From: Silurus meridionalis | Taxonomy: Eukaryota > Chordata > Actinopteri > Siluriformes > Siluridae | Length of the DNA stretch: 64,000 nt | Assembly (NCBI RefSeq): GCF_014805685.1 | Contig: NC_060890.1 | Location: 14,690,500-14,754,499, forward strand | Direction of reading: 5' to 3' | Shown: positions 1 to 17,418 of the stretch, one piece after another | How the letters are laid out: every line of letters starts with the position of its first letter | Numbering within the stretch: the stretch's first letter is position 1 | Position numbers and translations under genes: made by a program | Notes under the pieces: model-generated | Told to the model about the DNA's origin: nothing | Databases searched by the model: none | The model's input: only the letters and a program-made list of their open reading frames with translations

Positions 1-910
1 TTGTTTAGGTTTATTAATCATATGTTCACTTTGTAGGTACATAGTTACTGACTGTAACTTATCTGTTGTCATACACACATTAAAATGCATTCACATGCAT
101 ATTCGTACATTTTAATGATGATAAATAAAGGGAATAAACCCAAACCGATAAATCATTTCATTATTTGATTTGGCATCTATAAAAATGAAAAAAAAAAAAA
201 CACTGAATAAATATAACAATATATTGTATGAAAAGTGAATGAATGAATCGATCTACAATAAACTCTGACATAACATGCGTGTGAAAGTATTTTTAACAGT
301 TTATAAGTATTTTATGTTTATCAAATAGTAAAACCAAATTAAAATGATTTTGAAACAATGGGGCACTGCAAAAAATGTTTGCACTCGAATAAAGATCAAA
401 GACAGAAAATAGCTTTTCATAACAGCTAAAATTTTACATTTTCCACAGAGATTCATTGTACTTTGTGCCATTCTATTTTCCTTTGAACATGGTGAATGGC
501 AATTTTGGCAATCTTTATTTCCCCATAGATATGTATTTTCTGGCTAAAAGCAAACAAGCAAAAGATCAAAGACTTGTAGTTTAACCCATGAAACTAAAAA
601 TCTGTTACTTGATCCGGATGTTGTTTTTTTTTAAAAGAAAAAATTCTTTTTTATTATATATTTTTTTAATGTTTTTTTTTTAATAAATTATATTCTATTA
701 TAGATGTCATTAGGTAAAATATTAATCTTTTTCAGCTTGAAACTCAGAGTAGATACATGGTATCTAGTAAAATTATATAATTTAGAAAAATTATCCTTTT
801 TTTGTATAAATAAATAGTCTTGGAAGAAAAAGACATGTGATACCTAATAACTTAATGTTGAAGACTATAGGTTTTATTTGTTTAGACACAATGCACATCA
901 GATGCTCTAG
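1..910. other. Intron of prss12 (window edge)
   Basis: AT-rich sequence with poly(A)/poly(T) runs and no coding features. It is taken as intron because the first exon seen starts mid-protein. The upstream exons for SRCR1, SRCR2 and kringle are not in the window. Confidence 0.6.
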
Positions 911-6846
<5,936 letters not shown>

Positions 6847-7903
6847 ACTACAACCTGACAAAAAATCACCGGACTCTAGACACAGAAAATAAGAGCCAGA
6901 CAGCACTGGGCACCATGTATTGCTCAAATCTGCACTCTGCAAAAGCCGTGGATCCTACTGTGTTCTATCCAGTTTTAGCTCTTCTTATCTGGCATTGATC
7001 CTTAGCATTTAGAGATCTTGGTCCTTAGCATTTAGTCTTTAGGCTTACACTCTGGAAACCCAAGGTCATATTGAGTGATGTGATGTGAAGTTTGAGGGAT
7101 ATGTGTTCTTTATTGTTGTGCTGTCCGAAGGCTGCAGAGCATGTTAATGTGCATATTATATTCAAAAGCCATTCAGTGCAGCCGCCATTTCCACTGCATG
7201 GTAGATAATGCGCCGAAGCTCACTGTGAGCTGGTTTATTTCTTTCTGTGGATATGTCGCTCCTGTACTGACAAAAGCAAATCATTTTCTTTACCCTTCGG
7301 CTGCTGGTTACTGTTAACCCATACTTACATTTTTAGCTCATTAAGAACAGAATATTCATTAAGATTACAATCAGTGTTGTAACATTCTTTTGTTTACTTG
7401 ACTGGCCATTAAATGTGTAGGATGTTTTTGTAAACAGTGACATTAAACAAAGCCATTATGCCATCACACATGCCTAAGAAACAGGCATTCACTAAATGCC
7501 AAATAATGTTAATGATATGAAAACAACTTACACTTTGGGGCTGACATTATATTTCATTCCTAATCGCTCTCAAACAACTCAGCATAAAGTAAAAAAACAT
7601 GTAATATATTACTTTTTTTTAGTCTGTCATTTTTAGACAGTAGAAGGTGTATTTGAACTTTAATAGGGAATAGCCATACTTTATTTGCATATGCTCTTGT
7701 TTGTGAGAGAATGATGACATTCCAAATGGCACTTTGCCTGGTAAAAAAAAAAATAATAATAATTCTTTGTCAAACAATTTCCCAGTTCCAGTATTGCCTT
7801 CAACCTGTAAGTGTTCATGTAATTTCTAATTGTAAAGATACTAGGAAAATTTTCTTTTTTTTGTTTTGTTTTAGGTAAAATCATTTTACCTTGTCACATG
7901 TCA

Positions 7904-7951
<48 letters not shown>
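7904..7951. repeat. (ATT)n microsatellite
   Basis: About 15 perfect ATT units, followed by an AT-rich stretch. Confidence 0.97.
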
Positions 7952-7953
<2 letters not shown>

Positions 7954-9837
7954 TTATTTGGTTGTATGGAGTGTGTCTTTATTCATCCAGTGGGTGGCAA
8001 TATTGTGTTTTCTACAGGAGTGGATTTCAGCTATACGGTAGATCAGGTAATGTATTAGTGTTAGAGTGTGTCCTTTGCTTTTGAAATTAGGCAACTGTTT
8101 GTGAATACAATATAAAATGAAGGCACAAGATTTTGCTAAACGTTGTTTCAGTGATATATGGCACATTTTTGCATTTACAAAATTTGGGGAAAATATGTGT
8201 AGTAAGGGCTTTGTAAAATATTTATTGAAATTGGCTGGATATTTACTGTAAATAAGGAGATGAGTTGCATTGTCTTAGATACACAAGCATTTTTTGAATG
8301 GCTATTAATATTTGGTGAAATTCACAAGGTTCTCTGTAAATATTTCCACCAGGACAAATGCCAGACAGCAGGTGTAGAATATCTTACAAACGATTAAATG
8401 TGCAGCCAGTGTTGTGTTACACTTATCCTTGTGCATCCATAATGACGAGAATGTTGCCCATTGGCACATTTAAAACGTAATATCATGTCCATAGATATGT
8501 GTTTGTAAACTGCAATTTAACAAGCGATACAGCATAAGGTCATTAACATGAAAAATGCTATTAGGTCAATCTGCCTTAAAGATAAGGACTATTTTACATA
8601 TGAATCATTTAAATTAGTTCTACCACTCAGCACAAATAATTATACCTTACCAAAATTTAAGATTTTGGGTCTATAGGCTAGTGTATTGCTGTACTATTAA
8701 AACAGACATGTTTAAGAGTAGATATCATGTCACTTAAATAAAAGAAGTGTGCAGATTTGAGTGGTTTTAACGGCAGTGCCTACTCTAATCAGAATAAGCC
8801 ATGTTTTTGTGATCTGGCCTCCAGTGCTAAACAGCTCTAGGCCTAAAAGTGTTAAAAAATTTGCTTAATTCTACATGATGGGGAAATGGTGTGATGATGT
8901 CAATTGCATGTCATACAATCATTTGTTTGTAGGTAATAAAAATTCATCCAGTCTTCTGTAAGTTTTTTGCTAGCTCTGTTAAAAAAATAAATAAATATGT
9001 ATGACGAAAATAAAATTTGTTCTTGTGGCTTTTTTTTTTTTTTTTTTTTTTGCAGTTTCTCACTTGGATTCATTTAAGACACCTTGTAGGCAAGGAAAGA
9101 ATGAACACCGTGACAGCTGTACAACATTTGCGCATTTGCGCCATTTGTACAACCCAGCATGTAAAGGGTGCAAGGCAAGAATATAGCCTAGATGTAATGC
9201 CAAGATCCTTTATTAGAAACGGAACCCAGCGACTCACTGACAGTACCTGCTGTGCCAATGTGCTGCCTCATTCAGAATTAAAACTCCTCCATGTTTTTTT
9301 ATTCTTAGGTTTTTCCTTTTCCTCTTTTACTCATAATGAATTCTTCATTGACATTGCATACAAGAGAAAAATTCAAAACATCTTAGGTTAAATACTGTTC
9401 CAATGCAGAAATATTTCAGCATATAGTCAATGGGAGATTGAATTAAGAGTTTGGATTATAAACAACCTTATGCTAATCGTACACGACAAAGCTTGAGTTT
9501 TTTTATTGCACCTGTCAGTGAACCGAATTAGAGCAAGAGGCCACTATACATTTATGATTATGTTATGTTTTAGCGTTAAAATATACAAATAATCCAAATC
9601 CAAATTAATCAATCTCATGGATTTTAAGGCACAAGAGAGTCAGTTTTGCAAGGAGTAACCCCTGAGTTGATTAAGGCTTCCGCAAGTAATCACATTTTAC
9701 AACTATGGTGAGCAGAAAAGTAAACACAGTACATTGAACTTTATGCAGTACCTCAGGTGGTGGACTACATTACAACATTTACAAGGCCAGTCATATTTTA
9801 AAACCTTAATGTAAATAAAAATGGATATGAGAATCTA

Positions 9838-9925
9838 AATCAGAATCAGAATCAGGTTTATTGGCCAAGTGTGTTGACACACACAAGGAATTTGGTTCCA
9901 GCTGTTAGTGACTCTCAAAGTCTAA
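9838..9925. repeat. LINE-type 3' tail
   Basis: AATCAGAATCAGAATCAGG, TTTATTGGCCAAGTGTGTTG and ACACACACAAGGAATTTGG match a tail pattern I recognise as widespread in fish genomes. The autonomous family was not determined. Confidence 0.6.
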
Positions 9926-11008
9926 CATTGGGTCTGCTGACAAATGTACCATATGTCAGCAGACTAATATATTCTTTTATGCCTCATGGTGCCTCTGTGC
10001 CTTAAATTATGTGAAATTATTTTAATATACAAAGGAGCTAATTGCTTAGACTGCAATACAAAGTTAGTTTGATAATTATACAGTTTTCAATCAAGATTTC
10101 ATTCATGCTTAATTGTTAAAAAAAATAAATAAAATACTGATTGCTAAGGTTTAGGGCATTTAAAAAATACACTTCAATCTCCTCCTCTTCCACCTCCTCA
10201 GCCTCCTTTTTTAACCTGATATCAAAATTAATCTGAAGCAAAGCAATTACATCTTTAAATGACTGTGAAGAATTGGTTTATCTGCACTTTTGGTTCGAAC
10301 AAGTGGAGGAGATACTGAGGAAATCTCTGGCATACTGCATAGATAAACATGAAGCTGATGTTATTAGTGTTCTTGACCAGTGCCACTGCTGAAAATATCC
10401 CACTAGAACTATCCAGAACACAATGTTAACTCTAGTCAATAACTAGTTGTTAATGGTAAGACCACAACTAAAGCAAATTGTGAATAGAAAAGTTCCAGTC
10501 TCTAAGTACACCTGCAAGGTAGACTAAGAGAAATAGCAGAATTTTGACCCATGGTCAGTTTCAAGCGTGTATGTTGGGCTTCTCCATACAACCTTAGACC
10601 AGTGCTACAAATTAGCACTTTTTCTAAAAACATTGCCAATATTTGAGAATGTTAACAAGGTACATTTAAAGTGGTTGAGGTTAGCCCAATGCCAGTTTGC
10701 TACTTGGGTTTGTTTTTCTATCCTACTAAATTAATTAGTAATAACACAACACTCAATCAGTAATGGAATCACAGAAATAGTGTCTGTGTGGTCAGTGGGG
10801 GGCTTATGATGGTTCTTTTCTACTGAAGGAGGAAGTAAAAAAAGTTGCATAGCAACAGATGAGCTACAGTCAGTAACTGTATACCTACAAAATGAAAACC
10901 AGGTTAATAAACAACTTGATGATATGCAGTAAACGTGAGTGTACACCATACAGTCTAACTGGGGTGAACACTGTGTTTTGAAGTTGGATAGAGCTGAGCC
11001 CTCCCCAC

Positions 11009-11070
11009 TGTGTGTGTGTGTGTGTGCGCGCGCCCATGCGCGCGTGTGTGTGTGTGTATATGTGTGTATA
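11009..11070. repeat. GT/GC-rich simple repeat
   Basis: TG repeats interrupted by CGCGCG and TATA motifs, lying directly beside the CpG-rich putative promoter. Confidence 0.85.
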
Positions 11071-11340
11071 TCTCGGCCAGAGTGAACATGGCGGAGCGGA
11101 GCGGGATGTGTTCCAGCGCCAAAGGAAAGTTGCTGTTTTAAGACAAGCCCGCGTCGCTTCATCCTCTCTGATCACAGATGTTTTCGCGGTAAGTACACGC
11201 GTGTGCACCGGGGACGCAGGGGAAAATTGTGCGCTTTGTTCGGCAGCTGAAGTGCCGCTGTGGTCGAGCTGCTGCTGGGCTTCACTTGGCTGCGATGTGG
11301 CGTGTCGGAGCGATGCAGTGGAGTGAGAAATCGAGCTGAA
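11068..11340 (+). promoter_or_regulatory. ndst2: CpG-rich putative promoter of ndst2
   Basis: This is the only clearly CpG-dense stretch between the two genes: CG dinucleotides are frequent in ATGGCGGAGCGGAGCGGG, CCCGCGTCGC, TTTTCGCG and the following 150 bases. It surrounds a strong splice donor. Assignment to ndst2 is inference: the ndst2 start-codon exon begins with a splice acceptor and so needs an upstream exon on the + strand. It could instead drive an unrelated noncoding transcript. Confidence 0.5.
11071..11188 (+). other. ndst2: Putative noncoding first exon of ndst2
   Basis: The donor is TTTTCGCG|GTAAGTAC, a near-perfect vertebrate 5' splice site, in CpG-rich sequence. The exon has a short upstream ORF of 17 codons (11088-11141, ATGGCGGAG to TTTTAA) that closes before the donor, so it adds no N-terminal protein sequence. 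The 5' end is not determined; 11071 is a placeholder after the simple repeat. The pairing with the acceptor at 53655 is inferred. Confidence 0.42.
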
Positions 11341-12640
11341 GCTCACACACACCTCCGCTCCGTGATACATGATAGAGCTGATGAACTTGATTGGGTACCG
11401 CTTTGGCAGGTTTCCGGGTTTGGCTAAGAAAGAATGTTTCATATTAGACTATAGAAAGTTTCGCGTTCAGGAAAATCTCGCTCCAGATGAAGCGAAGCTG
11501 TGTTTTTGGGGTAATAAGTATTATAGTAATACGTAATCAAAACACTAGCTGATGTTTTGATTTTTTTGTGAGATCATTAATAGAAGTGCACCTGCCGCGC
11601 AGTAATTGCATTAGTTGTGATTTAATTATTGACACAATATGTCAATACCCAGAGAGCGAACACAAGCCCCATCCACTAAAATAACAATCTCAGCTGAAGT
11701 AGTGTTTTTATTTATTTATTTATTTGTTTGTTTTATACGTATCAACTATTTAATATTGAATGTTTCCTTTTCAACCCCACTCATTTTATGCACGTTGTGC
11801 TTTATGTTCATTTTCAATAAACTTTATGTTCTTTAGTTCTTTATTTTATTCTGTTTCTGTACATAAGTGTCATGAGTTTGTTCTTCTCGAATATCTAGAC
11901 TTCATCTTAATTGTAGCCCTGTACCTACTTCCTGTCTTTCACTTATATTAGATAATTTCTGTGTGATTTATTAATGTATGTGTTCCAGAAAGCTGTGTAG
12001 TTCTGCTGATGTGCAGAATGTTCAATATTAATATTTGATTAGAAGTCTCGTGTTCATTGTTTAGTTCTGCGATATGGCAGAATAATGTGAAGTTCATGAT
12101 ATCTTTTCTCTAAAGTAAATGGTCAGGAGTGTGAACTCTCAGCTGCCTACTGGGAATAAAATAAACCGTTTTAAGGAAAAGTACTGTAGCCATTGCCTGG
12201 AGTATTGTTGGAATGTAATTGAGAAGCTTCTTGGAATTCTCTTCCCCCGACCAACTTAGTAATTATAGTCAGTGCTTATTGAAGGAAAGGAAAATAAAAG
12301 ACCTTTTGTACGTTTTTAGATGAGACCATTAATAAATGGTTTGAATCCGAACTCCATTGAGAGCTGGACCGAGAGAAACGCTTACTCATTGAGTCCTCTA
12401 TCTATGCTCTCGATAAGTAGGATAATTAAAAAGTGGTGCCTTTGGTCACTGTTTTTAAGGCTGTGATATATTTCGTGAAAAACTCAGAGAACTAGAATGG
12501 TGTTAACTTGCACTGCAAAAGTACAATTTCTTATCTCTCATTTCCTTAGTTTTATCTGTATTAAGCAGGATTTCTGAAGCTTCTGTACAAACCCATTAGC
12601 CATAAAATGAACAACGCCTGCCAAATATTGTGTAGTTTTC
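11341..12640. other. Putative ndst2 intron 1, unannotated
   Basis: Moderately AT-rich sequence with only short open frames. Nothing recognisable was found. Confidence 0.5.
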
Positions 12641-13730
12641 CTTTTACTGTCAAAACAACTCTAATCTACTGAGTCTCCACAAGACCTCTGAATGTGTGCT
12701 ATGCTATATGGCACCAATACATTAGCAGCAGTTATTTATGTCCTGTAAGTTGTAAGGTGTGTCCTCATTGATCTGACTTGTTTGTCAAGCACATCACAAA
12801 TGCTTGATCAGACCGAGATTAGGGGAAATCAAGTCAACTCTCTCTGATGTTCCTAAAGCTATTCCTGAACGATTTTTGTAGTGTAGCAAGGAACATTAAC
12901 CTGCTAAAAGAGGCCACAGTCATTAGGGAATCCTTGTTCCAGGAAGTGGTTTAATTGGTCAGCAACAATGTGCATGTGTGAATGAAACATCCATATGAAT
13001 GTCATGACTCAAGGTTTCCTAGCAGAACATTTCCCAAAGCATTACATTGCTTCCACCTGCTTGCCTTCTTTATAAAGTACATACTGTTACAATTTCTTTC
13101 CCAGGTAAGTGATACACCTGTGCCTGGACATCCACAAAAAAAAAAAACACGATTCATCAGACTAAGCAACCTTGTCCATTACTCATGTGTCCAGTTTTGA
13201 TGTTCACATGCCTATTGTAGGCACTTTTGGGTTTGAACAGGCATCAGCATGGATACTCTAACTGGTCTAATATTATGCAGTTCCACATAAAGCGATCTGC
13301 AATCCACTGGGTGTTCTGACTCCTTTCTTTCTAGTATCTCTTCTGTTGGATCTGAACAGATAGGCTAACCTTCCCTCCCTGTGTTCATAAGTGAGCCTTG
13401 CGCACCGTGACCCTGTCACCAGTTCACTGGCTGCCCTTCTTTGGACCATTTTTGGTATGTACCAATCACTGCATCCTGTTAACACCCACAAGACGTGCCA
13501 TTTGGGAGATTTTCTGACCCAGTTGTTTAGCTATTACAATTTTGGCCTGGTCAAAGTCACTCAGATCTCTACACTTGTGTTGGAAGTTTGAAAAAAGAAC
13601 ATCTTCATGAACTGGCTGTTTACTTGCTGCCTTATATCTATTTTCTCGACAGGGGCCATTGAAACGAGATAATTGATTAAATATGCTTCACCTCTAAATG
13701 TTTTTAATGTAATGGCCGATCAGTGCAAAT
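12640..13730 (-). mobile_element. Degenerate Tc1/mariner-like element, minus strand
   Basis: Blocks such as TGCTTGATCAGACCGAGATT (near 12800), CATCAGACTAAGCAACCTTG (near 13160), TTCACTGGCTGCCCTTCTTT (near 13420) and the right end ATGTAATGGCCGATCAGTG (near 13710) follow the order of a Tc1-like fish transposon I know, read from the C-terminal end of its transposase. No open transposase remains. The edges are approximate. Confidence 0.6.
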
Positions 13731-16640
13731 AACAAGTACATACTCTGCATCAAACATTATATCACACAATTCATTTTTGTTTATGTATGCTTCGGTTTGT
13801 CTGGTCATTTGTTAAACTCAGCAGTCTTGTTTAAGTAAACTAGTTTAAGTAAGGTAAGATATCGCTCCTATACCAGGACTTGTGAACTAATCCTTGAACA
13901 CCAATGTCCATTGTTAAAAGTGCTACACAAACAAAAATTAATGGAATTGAATTTGAATGTCTGAAGTTTGTTCTGCTAGATCAGTAGATTACCGGTATGT
14001 CTATAAACATGATACACATCAGTCTATGTCAGGTGGCTTGAAGGAATATTCATTGCATGTATTTTTTTTTACAAGGCCTTTGTTGGTAGTGAAGTGTTAT
14101 ATTAGTAAAACAACAGGAAGAGATAATGAGCACACTTGTTCGGGCACAAGGTGATTTACAATATTGAAGGTCATAGATTGTGTGAATATGCATAATCAAG
14201 TTGTTTAAAGCACCATGATTTATGATGAAGCCATAATTGAAATGATCATCTTCCAATTTTGAAAATGAGTTAAATAATTTATGCTCAACTGAATTTTAAA
14301 GCTAATTTAAAATAGAGCTTAAATTATGCTGAGTCTCCCCCACAGTCCATAAAGCTTTTCCTCTCAGGTTTTTAATCTACCTGATATGCTGCTACCAGGA
14401 TTTTATAATGCAATACTTTTGCATATTTAGAAATTTGTGGTTTTTCTACTTTCTTTCTTTCTTAATTTTTTTAATACCTATCTATATACTCCTCTCCTAC
14501 CACACTCAGTGCTTTCAAAAAACAGGACTAAGTTAGTGCTTTTTTTTGTGTGTCTAATTGTAGTAAATTTGAATCTTATGATTTGCTCATACAGTTCTCT
14601 GCCAAATTGGCTTTTATTAATTCACTGTATGCCCCAGGGAACCTTGCATCTTGCATCTGCTCTGTCAGACTTATGGATGCCCCATCCTACCATGCATCAC
14701 CACTTCCATGGAGGTTGAGGCAACAGGTGAAAATAGCACCAGAGGGAGCAGTTAAAAGCATATTTTTGTTTAAGGACAAATCACTAACACCATTTGAGTT
14801 GAATCTCTATTCCTGTGAAGACGAGAGTGATATATCTTGACGAGCTAAGCGTTGTTCTCTGTCCTCTGGCTGTGAGGAGTGCGTCGTGTGGAATGGATGG
14901 CAATGTGAAAAGGAAGCAGCAGGGGGGCAGCTCCACAGGGAGCCAAGAGCTGTCTGGTCAGGGATCAAATTCTCACGCTGTTGGCTAGCCCGCATCCATA
15001 ATTCATGTGCTTTCTCACTTGTAGAGGAAAATGGAAAATCTGGTGCTGTTTTTCCCTCTGACATGCTTTTCTATCCTATTGGTTTTGCCCTCTCGTTTCA
15101 TCAAGCTCATGCTTCTAATTCAAGCATTAAGAAAGTCAGGCATGGTCGGATGAACCTGGAGACTTTTGGTTTAAGGAATCCAGGCTCGTTGAAATGAAAT
15201 GACATATTTAGACTAAATGACTTGTTGATGAAGCTTAGATAATGCCAGAGAGTTATGCGAGACTGTGCTTATATCTAACAAATTTGTCTTTTGACTGTTT
15301 TTGCATTTTTGCAATAAGGTACGTACATATAGGGATATTAGAGGTAGGGCATTCCCATTTTGCCTGACTTATTTTCTGGTTTTGATTAGTCTTGCAGGAG
15401 CTAATATAAAATAAAAAGTTTTTTCCACATGGTTCATGAATCAGTTCATTTGTATAAGTCAGATTTATTTTAGCTCAAATCCCCTTCCTCATTGGAGAAT
15501 TGGCTAAGGCTTTCTCTTTCTCTTCTCAGCATGGGCTTTTATCTAATCGATTGTTCATCCAAGCTTGCTAATCAGGTTTCTAAGGCTTACTGTTTCAGTA
15601 TTACACACACATATGCGCACACACGCACGTACACACATTCATATTTTTGTGCCATCATTGCTCAGCGGTGCATCCTCACAAAGATTCATAAAGAGCACAA
15701 GCAATGCAAGACATATGTTTTTATTACATCTGTTCTCTATAAAATTCTCTATAAATAGTTACCTTTATAAGAATTTATTCAAATTAAAAAAATAAAAATA
15801 AATAAAATATATATATATATTTCCTACCCGGTAAATCTTGTTTTACATACAGTACTCATGGCATGTATAACAGGCTTAACTTGCTGCCTGCTAATCTCCT
15901 GCCTGCTAATCATGTGAGATTTTAGATAAGGGGCAGAAAAGATTTCACATTTAAAATGCATGAGATATGAGAATGCATATATTTTTCTTCATAACACAGA
16001 GAGTAATGGTTGACTTCCACATGAAGAAACAGTCTTTTTAAATATAGGTCAAATTCTCCCTTGTCACTTAATTAGCATTTAGTGTGACACTGGCTCAAAC
16101 ATTCATTAGCCTTGAATATACAGCTGTACTTAACATTAGCTTGAGGGTTTGGATTGAACCAGATCATATGCAGCTTTGAATTAAACCATATTATACTTAC
16201 ATTTTTGGTCACATTTTTTTGCCTTTTTATGGATTGAATTGTTGTATTTCATTACTGTATACCCATTTCAGTCTTCCTAGGGATTATCTTTAATTGCGCA
16301 ATGTATGGAATTGTTACATTTTAACAATAGAAATGTACTGTACTTCCAAACTTAACTGAAATCTGGAAAACCATGAATGATAAATAATCCGCTTGACGTT
16401 ATCCTAGATCCCTTCACAAGTGAGCAGAAAGTTGCTAGCTACTAGCTGCTAACCACATTTTACACTTTTAACCAAAGCTAAGCTAAGCAATTATTTTAGT
16501 GCTCTAATTTGAATTTAGGATGAAGATATCAGTTCTAGAGGTGACATGGGGGTGATATATTAGGTAGATATTAGCCTAACTCAGAATGGATTAAAAAAGA
16601 GAAATAAGGAATCTAATCTGATTTGGTAACATTAATCATT
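13730..16640. other. Putative ndst2 intron 1 segment
   Basis: There is a LINE/SINE tail at its left edge. A more complex GC-balanced stretch at about 14820-15190 shows no recognisable protein and could be noncoding conserved sequence. The rest is AT-rich with short CA and AT runs. Confidence 0.45.
13880..13955 (+). repeat. LINE/SINE 3' tail
   Basis: ATGTCCATTGTTAAAAGTGC, TACACAAACAAAAATTAATG and GAATTGAATTTGAAT match the same tail family as the copy at 40425-40490. Confidence 0.6.
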
Positions 16641-16641
16641 A

Positions 16642-17416
16642 CCGTATTTTTCGGACTATAAGCCGCTACTTTTTTCCTACGCTTTGAACCCTGCGGCTTA
16701 AACACCGAAGCGGATAATTTATGAATTTTTCCTGGGTTTTTCTCGGTTTCACAAACTTCAAGCTAAGAAACTGAGCCCCATAACATTAGACCAATGAAAT
16801 TTCCGAACAGAAACGAAAAAACGCACCTCACCTGTGTTCTGAGCTGCACGGGTTCGGGAGAAAAAAACTTTTTTTTTAAACGTACGACGATGCCAAAACA
16901 TAAACTCCCGAGAGAAATAGTTGTGAAAGGAAGGAGGAAAACAGTGAACAAAGACTTTCTTGGTAGGCTACTGTTTAGATACAAGCCATTGTAACGCGTT
17001 GAGTCTGGGTCAGGGAGAGCTCACTATCTCCAGTTGCAACAGAAATCATATAGAAATCATACAGACAGGTTTCCAAAACTCGTGCTTTTTTATTTTTCTT
17101 GGCAACAGCGTTAAGAGTTAGTCAAAGAAACTTAGAAATGAGCATCAGAAAATAATAAACACATAATCCTCGTCTTGAATACCGGAAAAATGCAGTGGCA
17201 TGCTATTCCCAAAATACCGCTATGCTCCTAAAGGAAGCGCAACATATTTCACTCGTTACACCGCGTGCAACATGTCTTTAGTTAAAGCCTGTGTAAAGTT
17301 CATTAGTGTAGACATCTGCGGCTTATAGACAGGTGTGGCTTATTTATGTTAAAATTTTGTAAAATTCAGTGGGTGCGGCTTATATATGGGTGCGCTTTAT
17401 AGTCCGATAATTACGG
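16642..17416. mobile_element. TIR element copy 1 (CCGTATTTTTCGG family)
   Basis: The 775 bp element starts CCGTATTTTTCGGACTATAA and ends TTATAGTCCGATAATTACGG, forming terminal inverted repeats flanked by TA on both sides. The TA target site suggests the Tc1/mariner superfamily. Internal sequence, including TACAAGCCATTGTA and GTTGAGTCTGGGT, is shared with copies at 34397 and 47227. No transposase is open, so it is probably non-autonomous. Confidence 0.85.
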
Positions 17417-17418
17417 TA

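Larger units (their letters stand above)
6847..11070. other. Intergenic region and prss12 3' UTR
   Basis: The first part must hold the prss12 3' UTR, but no clear AATAAA was placed close to the stop, so its end is unknown. The rest is AT-rich, with an (ATT)n run, a poly(T) run near 9031-9051, a LINE-type tail near 9840-9925 and no recognisable gene. Confidence 0.6.

Noticed and set aside
10885..11442. Minus-strand open frame of 185 codons over the CpG-rich segment
   Set aside because: It runs through the GT/GC simple repeat (His-Thr runs) and lies antisense to a strong + strand splice donor. No domain is visible, so it is taken as a by-product of GC-rich sequence.
14886..15197. Plus-strand open frame of 103 codons
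   Set aside because: No recognisable motif, no matching splice sites and no neighbours in frame. Kept only as a complex noncoding stretch.
16763..16994. Short frames inside the TIR element (both strands)
   Set aside because: Copies 2 and 3 break these frames, and no transposase motif is present, so they are not treated as genes.
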